Assembly: GCA_029204225.1 (NCBI GenBank)
Contig: CM055108.1
Coordinates: 3,124,473-3,188,472, forward strand
DNA length: 64,000 bases
Direction of reading: 5' to 3'
Origin: Diphasiastrum complanatum
Lineage: Eukaryota; Streptophyta; Lycopodiopsida; Lycopodiales; Lycopodiaceae
Position 1 is the first letter of the stretch; the number at the start of each line of letters is the position of its first letter. A program made the position numbers and the translations under genes. This document shows positions 32,507-44,371 of the stretch, one piece after another. The notes below the pieces were generated by a model. It worked only from the letters and a program-made list of their open reading frames with translations, was not told where the DNA came from and did no database searches.

Positions 32507-33647
32507 AGATAAACCAATTACACTAAAATTCAAAATGAAAAGGGTGGGAAACCCGAGGCCGTGTCCTCGCGCATATGTCCTCGCGTCGCGTCGTGCCTCG
32601 CCACATGCGGAAGGCAGGTGGAGTGAGCACATGTGGAGGAGGAAAATAGATTGCCTCTAGTAAAATAAGTGTAGCATCTCTTTACATCATTACATAGATT
32701 ATGAAAAATTGCACACTTTTTCTTTTTGGATCACTTCAATCCGATGCATGGTTAAAAAGTTATGGCAGTTTGAAGATTCATACCCTACTTGATATCGGAG
32801 CCGAGCGACCAATGACCTGTTCACATCGAACATAATGATCTGGTCGCATGGCTGAGATATTGTAGCATATGTTTACACAATTGCATAGATCATGAGAAAT
32901 TGCACACTTTTTTTTTTGGATCACTTCAGTCCGACACATAGTTAAAAAGTTATGGCCATCTGAAGAATCATACCCTCCTTGATATCGGAGCCGAGTGACC
33001 CATGGACTCTTCTCACTGAACATAATGCTCTGGTCGTGCAGCTCCGATATTGCAGCCACGGACCCATGGCCTTTTCTCACTGAACATAATTCTCTGGTCG
33101 TCTGGCTGCGATATCGGAGCTGCGCAACCAGAGCATTATGTTCAGTGAGAAGAGGCCATGGGTCGCTCGGCTCTGTTATCAAGGAGGGTATGAATCTTCA
33201 TATGGCCATAACTTTTTAACCGTGTGTCGGATTGAAGTGATCCAAAAAAAAAAAGTGTGCAATTTTTCATGATCTACGCAATTGTATAAACATATGCTAC
33301 AATATCTCAGCCATGCGACCAGATCATTATGTTCAATGTGAACAGGTCATTGGTCGCTCGGCTCCGATATCAGATAGGGTTCAAACTGCCATAACTTTTT
33401 CATCGTGCATCGGATTGAAGTGATCCAAAAAGAAAAAGTGTGCAATTTTTTGTAATCTACGTAATGGTGTAAAGAGATGTTACACTTCTTTTACTAGAGG
33501 CAATCTAGTTTCCTCCTCCACATGTGCTCACTCCACCTACCTTTCGCATGTGGTGAGGCACAACGCGACGCGAGGACATATGCGCGAGGACATGGCCTCG
33601 GGTTTCCCACCCTTTTCATTTTGAAACTTAGTGTCATTGGTTTATCT
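32507..33647. mobile_element. Foldback element, 1.14 kb near-perfect hairpin
   Basis: Two arms of about 550 bases (32507-33062 and 33107-33647) are inverted copies with a spacer of about 44 bases. Outer ends pair as agataaaccaat / attggtttatct, followed by gaaaagggtgggaaacccg and its complement. Within each arm a shorter cassette (ggtcg ... cgatatcggagc ... gaacataatg) recurs, so the element is also internally repetitive. No transposase frame. No clear target duplication flanks it. Confidence 0.85.
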
Positions 33648-33764
33648 CAGAAGTGGCTTCCCGAAATTGAAGTTGGGCAGTCTAATGATGTTCTCTCTCT
33701 ACATTCAAAAAGGCCCATATTGAGTCCGAAGTTCCCCTAATGTTATTGTGAAGATTGATTCTTA

Positions 33765-33790
33765 GGTTTAGGGTTTAGGGTTTAGGGTTA
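33765..33790 (+). repeat. Interstitial TTTAGGG tract
   Basis: ggtttagggtttagggttta continuing to ttagggtta, about 3.5 copies of the plant telomere unit. Too short to be a functional telomere; short tracts also act as promoter telo-boxes in plants. Confidence 0.85.
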
Positions 33791-35450
33791 ATTGAAAATG
33801 GGCCGCCACCGTTACGATCTAGCACACATGGAAACACACCATTGGGCCATGTGGACATAAAACTTTTGAAAAGTCAGAAAAAGCATCTTTACAAAAGGCC
33901 CTTTTGGATTCAAGAGTTCCCCTAATGTGACTAGTCACTTGGAAACTTTGCTTTGATCATTAAGACAAAAGCACACAATCTTTGAATCAAATCACTAAAG
34001 AAATCAGATATCCACTCTCCTATTGGACTCATCAAATACCAATGATTCATTCTTTTGAAAGTTGAAATGGATATGAAAAGATTTGACACCTAGATTTTTC
34101 TTTTCACTTGACTAGTTCTCTCAACACTTGAGATTCTTGAACAAAAGATGGGTTTTGTTTCAAACACCTGAAAATCAAACTTAATCACTTCTTTTGGACT
34201 CACTCTTGACCCAAATAATCTCATTCTTGAGATTTAGAATGAATTTGATTTGATTTGAGAACAAACTATACCACCAATTTTTCACACAACTTAAAAATTA
34301 GACAACTAGAGATTCACAAAGATCTCAACCATGCTTGAATATTCAAATATGGACTCCTCCTCATTCTAGACATCAAATGGGATCACAAATTGACCCTCAC
34401 ACTCTCACAAAGAAAGTTGAATAGAACTAATTTGAGTTTCATACATACTATGTCAATTTTTGCTCAATAAATTGAATTCAATCACTTCTATTGGATTCCA
34501 CCAATTACTCTACTTTTTAAGACTTGGAATGAAATTCAAGATCAAAAGTTGTGATTTTTCTCACTAAGATATTGTGTTTCAAAGAGATAATGCCACTTAG
34601 AAAGATTTGATCACTTAGGAAGAGACAAACTCTCCACCAATAACAACACAAAATGAGCTTCTAGATCTTGCCCTCTACAAAGGAATGAACTCTTAGAAAA
34701 TTGGATCTCTCTCTACACATTTGCCATAGACACCTTAATGACTCTTTTCAAACCTTACAATCACTCAAACAAATTGATTAGGCTTGAACAATGTGACTTG
34801 GATCTCAATCTCTTTTCTAGAACTCTCAATTTAAGCCAATCTATGTCAAATTCTACAATTTGCATAGATGCTCTATATGCACTAGAAACTCTCAAAGGTT
34901 TCACTTGGAGGACAAATCCAAGGATGTTTTCTAGCAAATTGATGCTTCTAAATTTTACCCTATCACTCTTGAACAAATCTAGAGTGATGGTACAATGGAT
35001 TTCATCCTCTAACCTTGCATCACTCTTTAATCTATGATTTTTAGCAAAATCTCTCTCAACTTCAACATGCACTCAAAAAATCAGAGATAATCAATTAATG
35101 CACCTAATTCAAGCTTCAAATTTAATTTCTTGGTTGATCTAATCCAATAACTAATCAAGGGATTAAATTTTCTATAGAAAATGCTTGATTTTGCACCGAT
35201 AATCACTCAATTTGGGTATGTGAGTCAAATTCTACAAATTTTTGAAATTTCTCAGTCAAAATCGGAGCTGTACGGCCTCACACATGTGAAAAGGGTTCCT
35301 ACAACCCATAACAAGATCTGGACCAAAATTTTTGAGGATAGCTATCAAATCCAACTTGCTACACAAAATTTGACTAGTTTCCTAAAAACTGCTAATTTTG
35401 GCTTTGATTTGGATTAACCCTATCAATTTCAACAAAACCTCTTGTACTAG
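33791..35450 (-). other. 5' internal region of the pol-less LTR element
   Basis: AT-rich and without recognised protein domains. The frame 34761-35072 (minus) is open for 103 residues (MHVEVERDF) but has no known motif. The segment 35037-35117 recurs at 36294-36370, just outside the LTR. Confidence 0.5.
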
Positions 35451-35462
35451 GCTCTGATACCA
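35451..35462 (-). other. Primer binding site of the pol-less LTR element
   Basis: gctctgatacca is the exact complement of TGGTATCAGAGC (initiator tRNA-Met 3' end). It abuts the LTR edge TGTGAAAAAA at 35463, fixing the element's strand as minus. Confidence 0.85.
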
Positions 35463-36293
35463 TGTGAAAAAAGTAAAAAAAGGACCAAGAGTGGATTATA
35501 ATCTGATCCTCAAGAGGGATTGGTTGTCAGATTACTTGATCTATCAATCTACTTGAGATTAAGATCAATCTAGATCAATTCTAGACACAAAATTCTAACA
35601 AGAACGATCATTAATTGAAGGTAGGTGTACTTTCTGGTTTCACACGTGTGAAACATTGTTTGATTATGGACTCCAACCTGAAAATCAAGTACACATTGAT
35701 AGAACCTCAAAACAATCAAAACAAATGTAGACAAATGGAGAGAATCACTCAAAATTGCTTCCGAAACCAAGATTGGTGTCTCACAATGATTATGGCCAAA
35801 TGTGGCTTTATATATACAATAAGTGGGAGCTCGTGGTATTGATAATCCCTCTGATCCCACATGTGTGAAGGTGCTTTGTCATATGATGATTCATCATGCA
35901 AAACTGACACTTGGACAAAACCTTCTATTTTGAGCACTTTTGGTCCATTTTCCTTCTATATGGAGATCTACTTGGAAATCTTCTAGAAGTCAAAATTTGC
36001 CTACTTCAGCTTATTCCACACTGTAAGTTGTCCTCTACACATGGGATATGACACCTAACCAAAGGATATGGCTCATGCAATCAATATATTGATGCCATGT
36101 GTCATATGTCTAGAAAACTAGTTTTTGGCCATTTTAGCCACTAGAACCTGAATTAAATTATATGTACAACATATATGATTATGGTACATGACAAGTACAC
36201 TAGTTTCACACGTAGGAATGGGCTCCACACATGTCTGTTTATCTATATACAAGATTTTTGGCCTCTACCAAGCTTATTTTTGCGTTTTTCACA
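35463..36293 (-). repeat. Full 5' LTR of the pol-less element (831 bases)
   Basis: Edges TGTGAAAAAA and TTTTTCACA form the short inverted ends of an LTR. The right 320 bases match 31149-31463. Presence of primer site and polypurine tract but no pol suggests a large non-autonomous (LARD-like) element or one that lost pol. Confidence 0.85.
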
Positions 36294-36370
36294 GATTTTT
36301 GGCAAAATCACTCTCAACTCAAAAAATTAGAGATGATCAATTAATGCACCTAATTCAAGACATCGATAAG
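36294..36370. repeat. Copy of internal element sequence outside the LTR
   Basis: 77 bases matching 35037-35117 (aaaaatcagagataatcaat and neighbours). This places internal sequence on both sides of one LTR, as left by recombination between LTRs or tandem elements. Confidence 0.7.
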
Positions 36371-38493
36371 CAAGAGGAGCTACAACAGTAGCATGATATT
36401 ATAGATGAGCATGACGAGGAGCTACAACAGCAACGTGAGCAACAGGATGAGTAGGCTTATGTAGCAACAGCCAAGGCCAATACTAGCGGCATGCAGCATG
36501 AGTACGAGCACGAGCAGCAGCCAAGGCCAATACTAGCGGCATGCAGCATGAGCACGAGCACCATCAACTACCTCTTTGGACTTTAGAGGATGGTGGACAT
36601 TAAGTGCTCATCAAGGTGGAGGACAACAATCAACAAGAGGAGCTGCAGCAACAACATGATATTATAGATGAGAATGAGGAGGAGCTACAGCAACAATGTG
36701 AGCAACAGGATGAGCAGGCTTATGCAGCAGCAGCCAGGGCCGATACCGGCCGCATGCAGCACGAGCACGAGCAGCATTCTCCAACAGCAGCCATGGTCAG
36801 TACCAGCGGCATATAGCACGAGCACGAGCACCAGCAGCATCCTCTTTGGACTTTAGAGGAGAGTGGACATCGAGGGCTCGTCGAACTAGAGGATAGCGAT
36901 CAGCAAGAGGAGCTGCAACAACAACATGATATTATAGATGAGCATGAGGAGGAGCATGAGCAGTAGGGTGAGCAGACTTATGTAGCAGTAGCTAGGGCCA
37001 ATACCAATGGTATGTAGCACGAGCATGAGCACGAGCGCCAACAACATCCTCCAACAATAGCCAGGGCCAGTACCAGTGGCATGCAACATGAGCACGAGCA
37101 CTAGCAACATCCTTTTTGGACTTTAGAGGAGGGTGGACATCGAGTGCTCGTCGAGATGGAGGACAATGATCAGCAAGAGGAGATGTAGCAGCAGCATGAT
37201 ATTATAGATGATCATGAGGAGGAGCTGCAGCAGCAGCAGGATATTATAGATGAGCATGGGCAGGCTTATGCAATAGTAGCCATGACCAATACCATCAGCA
37301 TGTAGCACAAGCACAAGCACGAGCAGCAGTAGCATCCTCCAGCAGCAGCCAGGGCTAGTACCAGCGATACGCAGCATGAGCATGAGCACCAACAACATCC
37401 TCTTTGAAAATTAGAAGATGGTGGACATCGAGTGCTTGTCGAGCTAGAGGACAACGATCAGCAAGAGGAGCTGTAGTATGTTATAGATGGGCATGAGGAG
37501 GAGCTGCAGTAGCAGCATGAGCAGCAGGATGAGCAAGCTTATGTAGCAGCAGCTAGGGCTAGTACCAATGGCATGCAGCACGAGCATGAGCACGAGCACG
37601 AGCAGCATTCTCCAGTAGTAGCCATGGCCAGTACCAACGGCATGCAACACGAGCATGAGCACTAGCAGCATCCTCTTTGGACTTTAGAGGAGGGTGGACA
37701 TCGAGTGCTCGTCGAGCTAGAGGACAACGATCAGCAAGAGGAGCTACAACAACAACATGATATTATAGATGAGTATGAGGAAGATGAGCAGGCTTATGCG
37801 GCAGCATCTAGGGCCAATACCAGCGGCATGCAGCATGAGCACGAGCACCAACAACATCCTCCAGCAGCAACCAGGGCCAGTACCAACGGCATGCAGCACG
37901 TGCATTAGCACCAGCATCATTCTCTTTGGACTTTAGAGGAGGGTCGACATCAAGTCCTCGTCGAGTTGGAGGACAACAATCAACAACAGGAGCTGCAGTA
38001 GCAACATGATATTATAGATGAGCATGAGGAGGAGCAATAGCAGCAGCGTGAGCAGCAGCACCAACAACATCCTCCAAAAACATCAGCATGCAACACGAGC
38101 ACAACCACCAGCGATCAGCAAGAGGAGCTGCAGCAGCAACATGATATTATAGATGAGCATGAGGAGGAGTTGCAGTAGGGCCAGTACCAGCGGCATGCAG
38201 CACGTGCATGAGCACGAGCACCAACAACATCTTCCAGCAGCAGCCAGGGCTAGTACCAACGGCATGCAGCATGAGCACGAGCACCAGCACCAGCAGCATC
38301 CTCTTTGGAGTTTAGAGGAGGGTGGACATCAAGTGCTCATCGAACTGGAGGGCAATGATCAGCAAGAGGAGTTGCAGCAACAACATGATATTATAGATGG
38401 GCATGAAGAGGAGATACAACAACAGCGTGAGCAGTAGAATGAGCAGGCTTATGCAGCAGCAGCCAGGGCTAGTACCAGCGCCATGCAGCACAA
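36371..38493 (+). repeat. 270-base coding-like satellite, block 1 (plus)
   Basis: The landmark ggtggacatcgagtgctcg recurs at about 36592, 36862, 37132, 37420, 37693, 37942 and 38321, giving spacings of roughly 250-290 (one 379). In one frame each unit reads EELQQQHDIIDEHEEELQQ, a second QQ-rich part, QAYAAAARASTSGMQHEH, a similar ASTNGMQHEHEHQQH and PLWTLEEGGHRVLVELE. Because the unit is near 270 bases, the frame often carries through, but stops and shifts break it. Rich in Gln, Glu, His and Ala codons, hence the CAG/GAGCAC look. No host gene features (start context, introns) were found, so I treat it as a satellite. Confidence 0.9.
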
Positions 38494-39222
38494 TGTGAAG
38501 ATTATTAAAATATTATTTTCCTATCTCGAGTTTGAGATCATGTCCATGATGATTTCCACTAGATTTCATGTTGTACATATAAGGAGCATGAATTGAGCAC
38601 ATATCCTTCTAGTGTAGCTCAGATTTAAGTTAGATAGGTTCAATTATGATGACATGCAAATGTTTAGATAGCATGCAAAGTCTTATTGTATGCATGCAAA
38701 CCACATGCAATCAGTGCATGCAACATGCAAAGTAGTTTTTGTGATCTACACATGTCTAGGCAATTTTATGAGTTGACATGCAGTACATGCAACACACATG
38801 CATGCAATTACACATGTGGATCTCTGGTAGGTGAATTAGTTTAGTTAAGTGGACTTTCCATGCAACTCCACTGTAGGAATTCGAGTCTCTCTCATGTAGG
38901 GAAAGCTGGGCATGTTTTGCCACATTGTGAATATTGAGATTTTGGTGTTTTGGACTTATTCTCTCTCTACTCGAGTTTTCTAGGTATGATTTTCTCTCTC
39001 TACCCAAGAGCAACCTCTTTTTCACATACTGAACACTTAGAATTATTTCTAACATTCATTTATCATAGCGAAGAGTTAGACTTTTCATCAGATGTATGCC
39101 ATTGTGCTCTTGCCTTAGATTTTTCAAGCATACTGTTCTTTGATCAATCTTGTGCAATCACAACACCTCAGTAAAATCCTGTAGGGTGTGTGGTAAAGTT
39201 CACACATGCTAAAAACTTCACA
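38494..39222. mobile_element. Solo LTR (729 bases) inside the satellite
   Basis: Starts TGTGAAG and ends CTTCACA, a matching inverted edge, and is flanked by the 4-base target duplication acaa (38490-38493 and 39223-39226). Removing it and one acaa restores a continuous satellite phrase (atgcagcacaagcacgagc). No internal coding; hence a solo LTR left by recombination. Confidence 0.8.
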
Positions 39223-39226
39223 ACAA

Positions 39227-39801
39227 GCACGAGCATGAGCACAAGGAGAATCCTCCAGCAGCATCCAAGGCCAGTAATGAGGAGCTACAGCAGCAGCATG
39301 ATATAATAGATGAGCATGAGGAGGAGCAACAATAGCAGCATGAGCAGCAACAGCACCAACAACACGAGCACGAGCACGAGCACCAGCAGCATCCTCTTTG
39401 GAAATTAGAGGAGGGTGGACATCTTGTGCTCATCGAGCTGGAGGATAGCGATCAGCAAGAGGAGTTGCAGCAGCAGCATGATATTTTAGATGAGCATGAG
39501 GACGAGCGACAGCAGCAACGCGAGCCGCAAGATGAGCAGGCTTATGTAGCAGCAGCCAGGGCCAGTACCAACGACATGCAGCATGACCACGAGCATGAAC
39601 ACAGTAGCATCCTCCAGCAGCAGCCAGGGCTAGTACCAGCAGTATGTAGCATGAATACGAGCTCAGTAGCATGCTCTTTGGACTTTAGAGGAGGGTGGAC
39701 ATTGAGTGCTCGTCGAGCTGGAGGATAGCGATTAGCAAGAGGAGCTACAGTAGCAGCATGATATTATAGATGGGCATGAGGAGGAGCTGCAGCAATAACG
39801 T
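39227..39801 (+). repeat. 270-base coding-like satellite, block 2 (plus)
   Basis: Direct continuation of block 1 after the solo LTR, with landmarks near 39413 and 39695. It is cut at 39801 by the copia LTR. Confidence 0.9.
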
Positions 39802-40730
39802 CCAAGTACCATGGGATACAAACATTTGATCTGATATCGTGACATCAGCAAAAGTACTTTAGGACGTGGCTAATCTGCCACTCTTGTAATCCATGGTTAG
39901 TTATAGATATTTAATCTTTTTGATCAGGGACACGAAAAAGTTCACGAACTATATACTTTCTGTTTAATGTAAGACGAAAATATATAGGATACATGTCCGC
40001 CTATGTGCGAGACAATTTTGTAAGAGGATCAGCAGATCCAGAAGTCCGCTAGTAAGTGAGACACTATTCATGAGAGAATTGTATTTCTCTCACACCAATG
40101 CATTGTCTGGATTTGTCACACAGTGCTTGAAATCAGAAGATCAATAGATAATATTGTAGCTGTTATGCGCATATTATTCTGAATGATTGTATGATCTTGA
40201 ATGAATATTTGTCTGCTACTATTCATGTATCTCATTTACTTGTTTATTCAATTCCGCACATTGGTTTGATTTTGTTAAAAGCTATATTAATCTATAATGT
40301 AGAATCAGCAATGTCTGTCTACATTCTAGAGGATTGTAGGAATGATATAGCCGGCAGTGACCAGCAATCATATCTGAATGCCACACTAACTGATTTTGTT
40401 CGCAAATGTTTTCACTTCGTGTTTCGTTTCATTTCGCTTCGCGATCACTTGGCTTTCAGCATAAATAAGTTTCAGAGCTCATTCAAGTTTCATTTTGCTT
40501 CGCTTCATTTCATCTAGTTTTGTTTCATTTCGTTATAGAGCCTGATTAATCTTTTTTGCAAATTGTTCTCGTTTCGTTACAGAGCTTGATTGATCTTCTC
40601 GCGAGTTCTTCTCGAGCAGAAATTATTCGTGATCAGAACAATTTTGCGAATAATTTCGTGAATCATTTGAAATACTCCCATCAGTTCATCACTAAAATTT
40701 TACTGGAATTTTAATTTGCACTTTTCATCA
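39802..40730 (+). repeat. Copia LTR (first copy, left end truncated)
   Basis: Matches 42440-43393 with the same order of features: ccaagtaccatggg, the tgcgagacattttgt block, a long AT-rich part and a tract of tttcgtttcatttcgct. It ends cttttcatca, one base before the primer site. The left edge joins satellite DNA without TG, so the first bases are missing. Confidence 0.85.
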
Positions 40731-40731
40731 G

Positions 40732-40743
40732 TGGTATCAGAGC
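40732..40743 (+). other. Copia primer binding site
   Basis: tggtatcagagc, exact complement of the initiator tRNA-Met 3' end, one base after the LTR. Confidence 0.9.
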
Positions 40744-42342
40744 GAAGTGGGGGTCTTGTACGAGCAAGTGGAGTGTACTTCACCCTGTGCTTGCATGAGT
40801 GGGGGTGTTCGAGGGCAAGCTACGCATAGGCCGGCTGCCTCCGTGGATGCACCAGAAGGAGTGCAATCATCATCCCATAAGTAAATGGAGACTAAGACAT
40901 CACCCAAATATAAGTTGAAAGTAGACATAATACCCTTGTCCCTTGGTACCACCCTTTTGGGGTCAAGTGGAAAAGAGACGGGTGGCTAGGCGGTGGGGAT
41001 GGGATCTCACGCGTGAATCTCCTAGAAGGTTGACAAGAGAATGAAGAGCGCCAGCAAGATTTGTGCCCAGCTACTCAGCTTCTATGTCAATAGAGTTTTG
41101 TGGATTCAGTGGTGAACCACAGACATTCGAGGAGGCAGTTGAATGTCTAGAGAAGGACAAATGGATCCAAGCCATGAATGAGGAGATGGAGTCCATGAAA
41201 AAAAAAGCAAGTATGGACGTTGCAGCCATTACCAGATAAGCGAAAGACTGTAATATGCGAGTGGTTATACAAGTTGAAGTATGGACCGGATGGAGATATC
41301 TCAAGGTATAAAGCAAGACTTGTAGCAAGGGTATTTTCTCAGCTAAGGTGAAGTATGATATCTCGAAACATTTCAAGATTGCAGACTTGGGAGAAGCCGG
41401 ATGTTATCTTGGCTTACAAACTGACAGAGACTATGAGGGAGGTAAATTGTACCATCATCAGTCCAGATATACCCAGAAAGTCCTAGAAGATTATGGGATG
41501 CTGAGTTGCAAAGGAGCAAATACTCCAATGCTTCCAGGAACAGTCTTGACGAATGAAGACTGTTTGAAAACTGAAGAAGAGAGATAATTGATGTAGCATA
41601 CACCACCGTACAAGAAGCTGATCGGATCACTGATGTATCTTGCAGATAACACATGTCTTGAAATTGCTTATGCCGTGTTCAGGATGAGACAATTCTGTAC
41701 GAATCTAAGCTCAACTCATTGGAAGATTGTGAAATGAATTTTTCAATACCTTCAATTAACGAAGGAATTTGGATTGTGTTATTCTCATGATGCAGGGTCC
41801 CAGATGCTTTCCTACAGTGATGCTAGCTAGGCATCTCTCAAGGACGACTACAAGAGTGTCTCAAGAGGATGCACCATCGCGTCAGGAGCAGCAATTCTCT
41901 AGGTCATCAAGAAACAGACCATTGTGGCTCAATCATCCTGCGAAGCAGAATATGTAGCGGCAGCAAAGATGGCCAATGAAATCATTTGGCTCAAACAGTT
42001 CCTTGACGAACTGGATGAAACGAGAAATGAACCTCTAGTTTTGCAGATAGACAACACATCTGGACCCTGTGTTTCACTCAAGGATGAAACACATTGCAAT
42101 CAAGTACCACTTGATAAGGAATCTGATCGGGAAGAAGATGTTGTAGACTACTTTCATTGGAACGAAAGAGATGGTTGCTGACATTTTGACAAAGGCCTTA
42201 GACAAAGGTCTGTTTGAGAAACGGAGGAGCAGTCTTGGAGTCATCAAGCTATCATGCTTTGAGAGAGAGTTGAAGAAACAAAACGTTTCAATTGCCAAAG
42301 CTTTGCTAGCTTTCCACCCTGATTTTGACACAGAAGACACAT
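40744..42342 (+). pseudogene. Deleted copia internal region (RT and RNase H)
   Basis: After 270 bases of leader, gag, protease and integrase are missing and the sequence enters the RT module start near 41050. A second deletion, near 41335, removes the RT core with the catalytic YVDD: sequence jumps from SRYKARLVAR to KVKYDISKHFKIADLGEAG. TPMLPGTVLTNEDC and the RNase H part (CEAEYVAAAKMANEIIWLKQ, 41940-42000) follow with frame changes. It ends at the stop at 42340-42342 (DTEDT). Same family as 48436-50246, which keeps the RT core. Confidence 0.88.
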
Positions 42343-42439
42343 GAAGCCAAAATATTCGTGAAAAATTTTGTGACACACGACACAAAATTGTTAAGCGACA
42401 CAAAATCATTCGTGCTCCACAAAAGACCAAGAAGATCAA

Positions 42440-43393
42440 CCAAGTACCATGGGGTACAAACATTTGATCTGATATCATGACATCAGCAGAAGTACTTTAG
42501 ATGGCTAATCGGCCACTCTTGTAATCCATGGCTAGTTATAGATATTTAATGTTTCTGATCAGGGAAATTACACGACGCAACACAAAAAAGTTCGCGAACT
42601 ATACACTTTCTGCTTGATGCATAAAACTGTAAGACGAAAATATACAGAATACATGTCCACCTATGAGCGAGACATTTTGTAGAAGGATCAGCAAATCCAG
42701 AAGTCCGCTAGTAAGCAAGACACTATTCGTGAGAGAATTGTATTTTTCTCACTCCAATGCACTGTGTGGATCTGTCACACAGTGCTTGAAATCAGAAGAT
42801 CAATAGATAATATTGTAGCTGTTATGCACATATTATTCTGAATGATTGTATGATCTCGAATGAATATTTGTCTACTACTATTTGTGTATCTCATTTACTT
42901 GTTTATTCAATTCCGCATATTGGTTTGATTCTGTTGAATGCTATATTAATCTATAACATAGAATCAACAGTGTCTGTCTACATTTTGGAGGATTGTAGGA
43001 ATGATATAGCAAACAATGAACAACAATCATATCTGAATTTCACACGAACTGATTTTGTTCATTTTCACTTCATGTTTCGTTTCGTTTCGCTTCGCGATCA
43101 CTTGGCTTTCAACATAAATCAATTTCAGAGCTCATTCAAGTTTCATTCCGCTTCACTTTGTTTCGTTTAGTTTCGTTTCATTTCGTTTAGTTTCGTTAAT
43201 GAGTCTAATTGATTTTTTTTGCAAATTGTTCTCGTTTCGTTACAGAGCTTGATTGATCTTTTTGTGAATTCTTCTTGAGCAACAATTATTCATGATCAGA
43301 ATAGTTTCACTTATAATTTTGTGAATCGTTCGAGAAACTCCCATCAGTTTGTCACCAGAATTTTACTAGAATTTCAATTTGCACTTTTCATCA
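42440..43393 (+). repeat. Copia LTR (second copy)
   Basis: Partner of 39802-40730. The true left edge probably lies up to 100 bases further left (gaagccaaaatattcgtg), where the first LTR has no counterpart. Ends cttttcatca like its partner. Confidence 0.85.
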
Positions 43394-43394
43394 G

Positions 43395-43745
43395 TGGTAT
43401 CAGAGCCAAGTGGGGGTCCTCTACAAGCAAGTGGGGTGTACTTCACCCTGTGCTCGCTTGAGTGGAAGTGTTGGAGGGCAAGCTACGCATAGGCCGACTG
43501 CCTCCATGGATGCACCAGAAAGAGTGCAATCATCATTCCATAAGTAAATGGAGACTAAGACATCACCCAAATATAAGCTGAAAGTAGACATAATACCCTT
43601 GTGCCTTGCTACCAGCCCTTTTGGGGTCAAGTGGAAAAGAGGCGGGTGGCTAGGCGGTGGGGGTGGGATCCCACGCGCGGCCTGTAGGTGTGCGCATTGC
43701 ATGAGAGTGTCTACTGCACTAGAATGTTTCCGCTACTGACAAACT
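43395..43745 (+). repeat. Primer site and leader outside the second LTR
   Basis: tggtatcagagcc at 43395 and about 290 bases after it repeat 40732-41020 nearly exactly. An LTR followed by primer site and leader again indicates a tandem LTR-internal-LTR-internal arrangement, the second internal region being cut near 43680. Confidence 0.85.
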
Positions 43746-43748
43746 CTG

Positions 43749-44015
43749 ACAATAGGAATTTGGTGGGCCTTCAACGGATACAACTTAACCTTTCTGGTTC
43801 AGAGGTTGCACCGTGATGCAACTTAACCTTTCTAGTTCAAAGGTTGCACCACAATCATGGAGCCTTTTGCCCCTTATGTCAGCCGCATTTCGGGATCCCA
43901 TCCCCGGATGCCTAGCCGCCCACTTCTACCTATGGAATTTCTTTGAGCATGGACTGTGGCTCCACTTTGCCATTCCAGCACTCCCTCTCAAAGTGGGGCA
44001 CATGTCACGTTGCTT
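43749..44015. repeat. Direct repeat, copy 1 (ggtgggccttcaa unit)
   Basis: Contains acttaacctttctggttcag twice in tandem and tcatggagccttttgcccct; it recurs at 44739-45060. It ends in gctctgatacca at 44016. Confidence 0.8.
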
Positions 44016-44371
44016 GCTCTGATACCACCTCAGAGTTTGTCGACAATGGGGAGTGGTCCAATAAACGATGTGGCGTGTCGTTCGCGCCTGCAGGCTGCGT
44101 GCGGGATCCCATCCCCACCGCCTAGCCACCCGCCATCATTCCCCTTTGACCCCAAAAGGGCTGGTACCAGGGGACAAGAGTACATTGTCTACAATGAGCT
44201 TATATGTGGGTTCTGTTATAGTCTCCATTTGCTTATGGGACAAATGCACTCTTTTTGGTGCCTTTTCGGATGCAGCCGGCTTGCATCCTCCAACACCCCC
44301 ACTCGAGTGAGCATAGGGCGAAGGAAACCCCCACTTGCTCGTTCAGGACCATAACACTTGATTTGATACCA
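44016..44371 (-). repeat. Short primer-site unit 1 (minus strand)
   Basis: Bounded by gctctgatacca at 44016-44027 and gatttgatacca at 44360-44371, with ggtaccagggga and cacccccactcgagtgagc between. It is a diverged inverted copy of the leader at 43395-43745. Confidence 0.7.

Noticed and set aside
32498-32632. First 45 codons of the 342-codon frame as part of a real protein
   Set aside because: They come from the foldback arm and are repeated in the other arm at 33522.
36886-38265. Leu-rich minus-strand frames in satellite block 1
   Set aside because: Same artefact as above, from the opposite strand.
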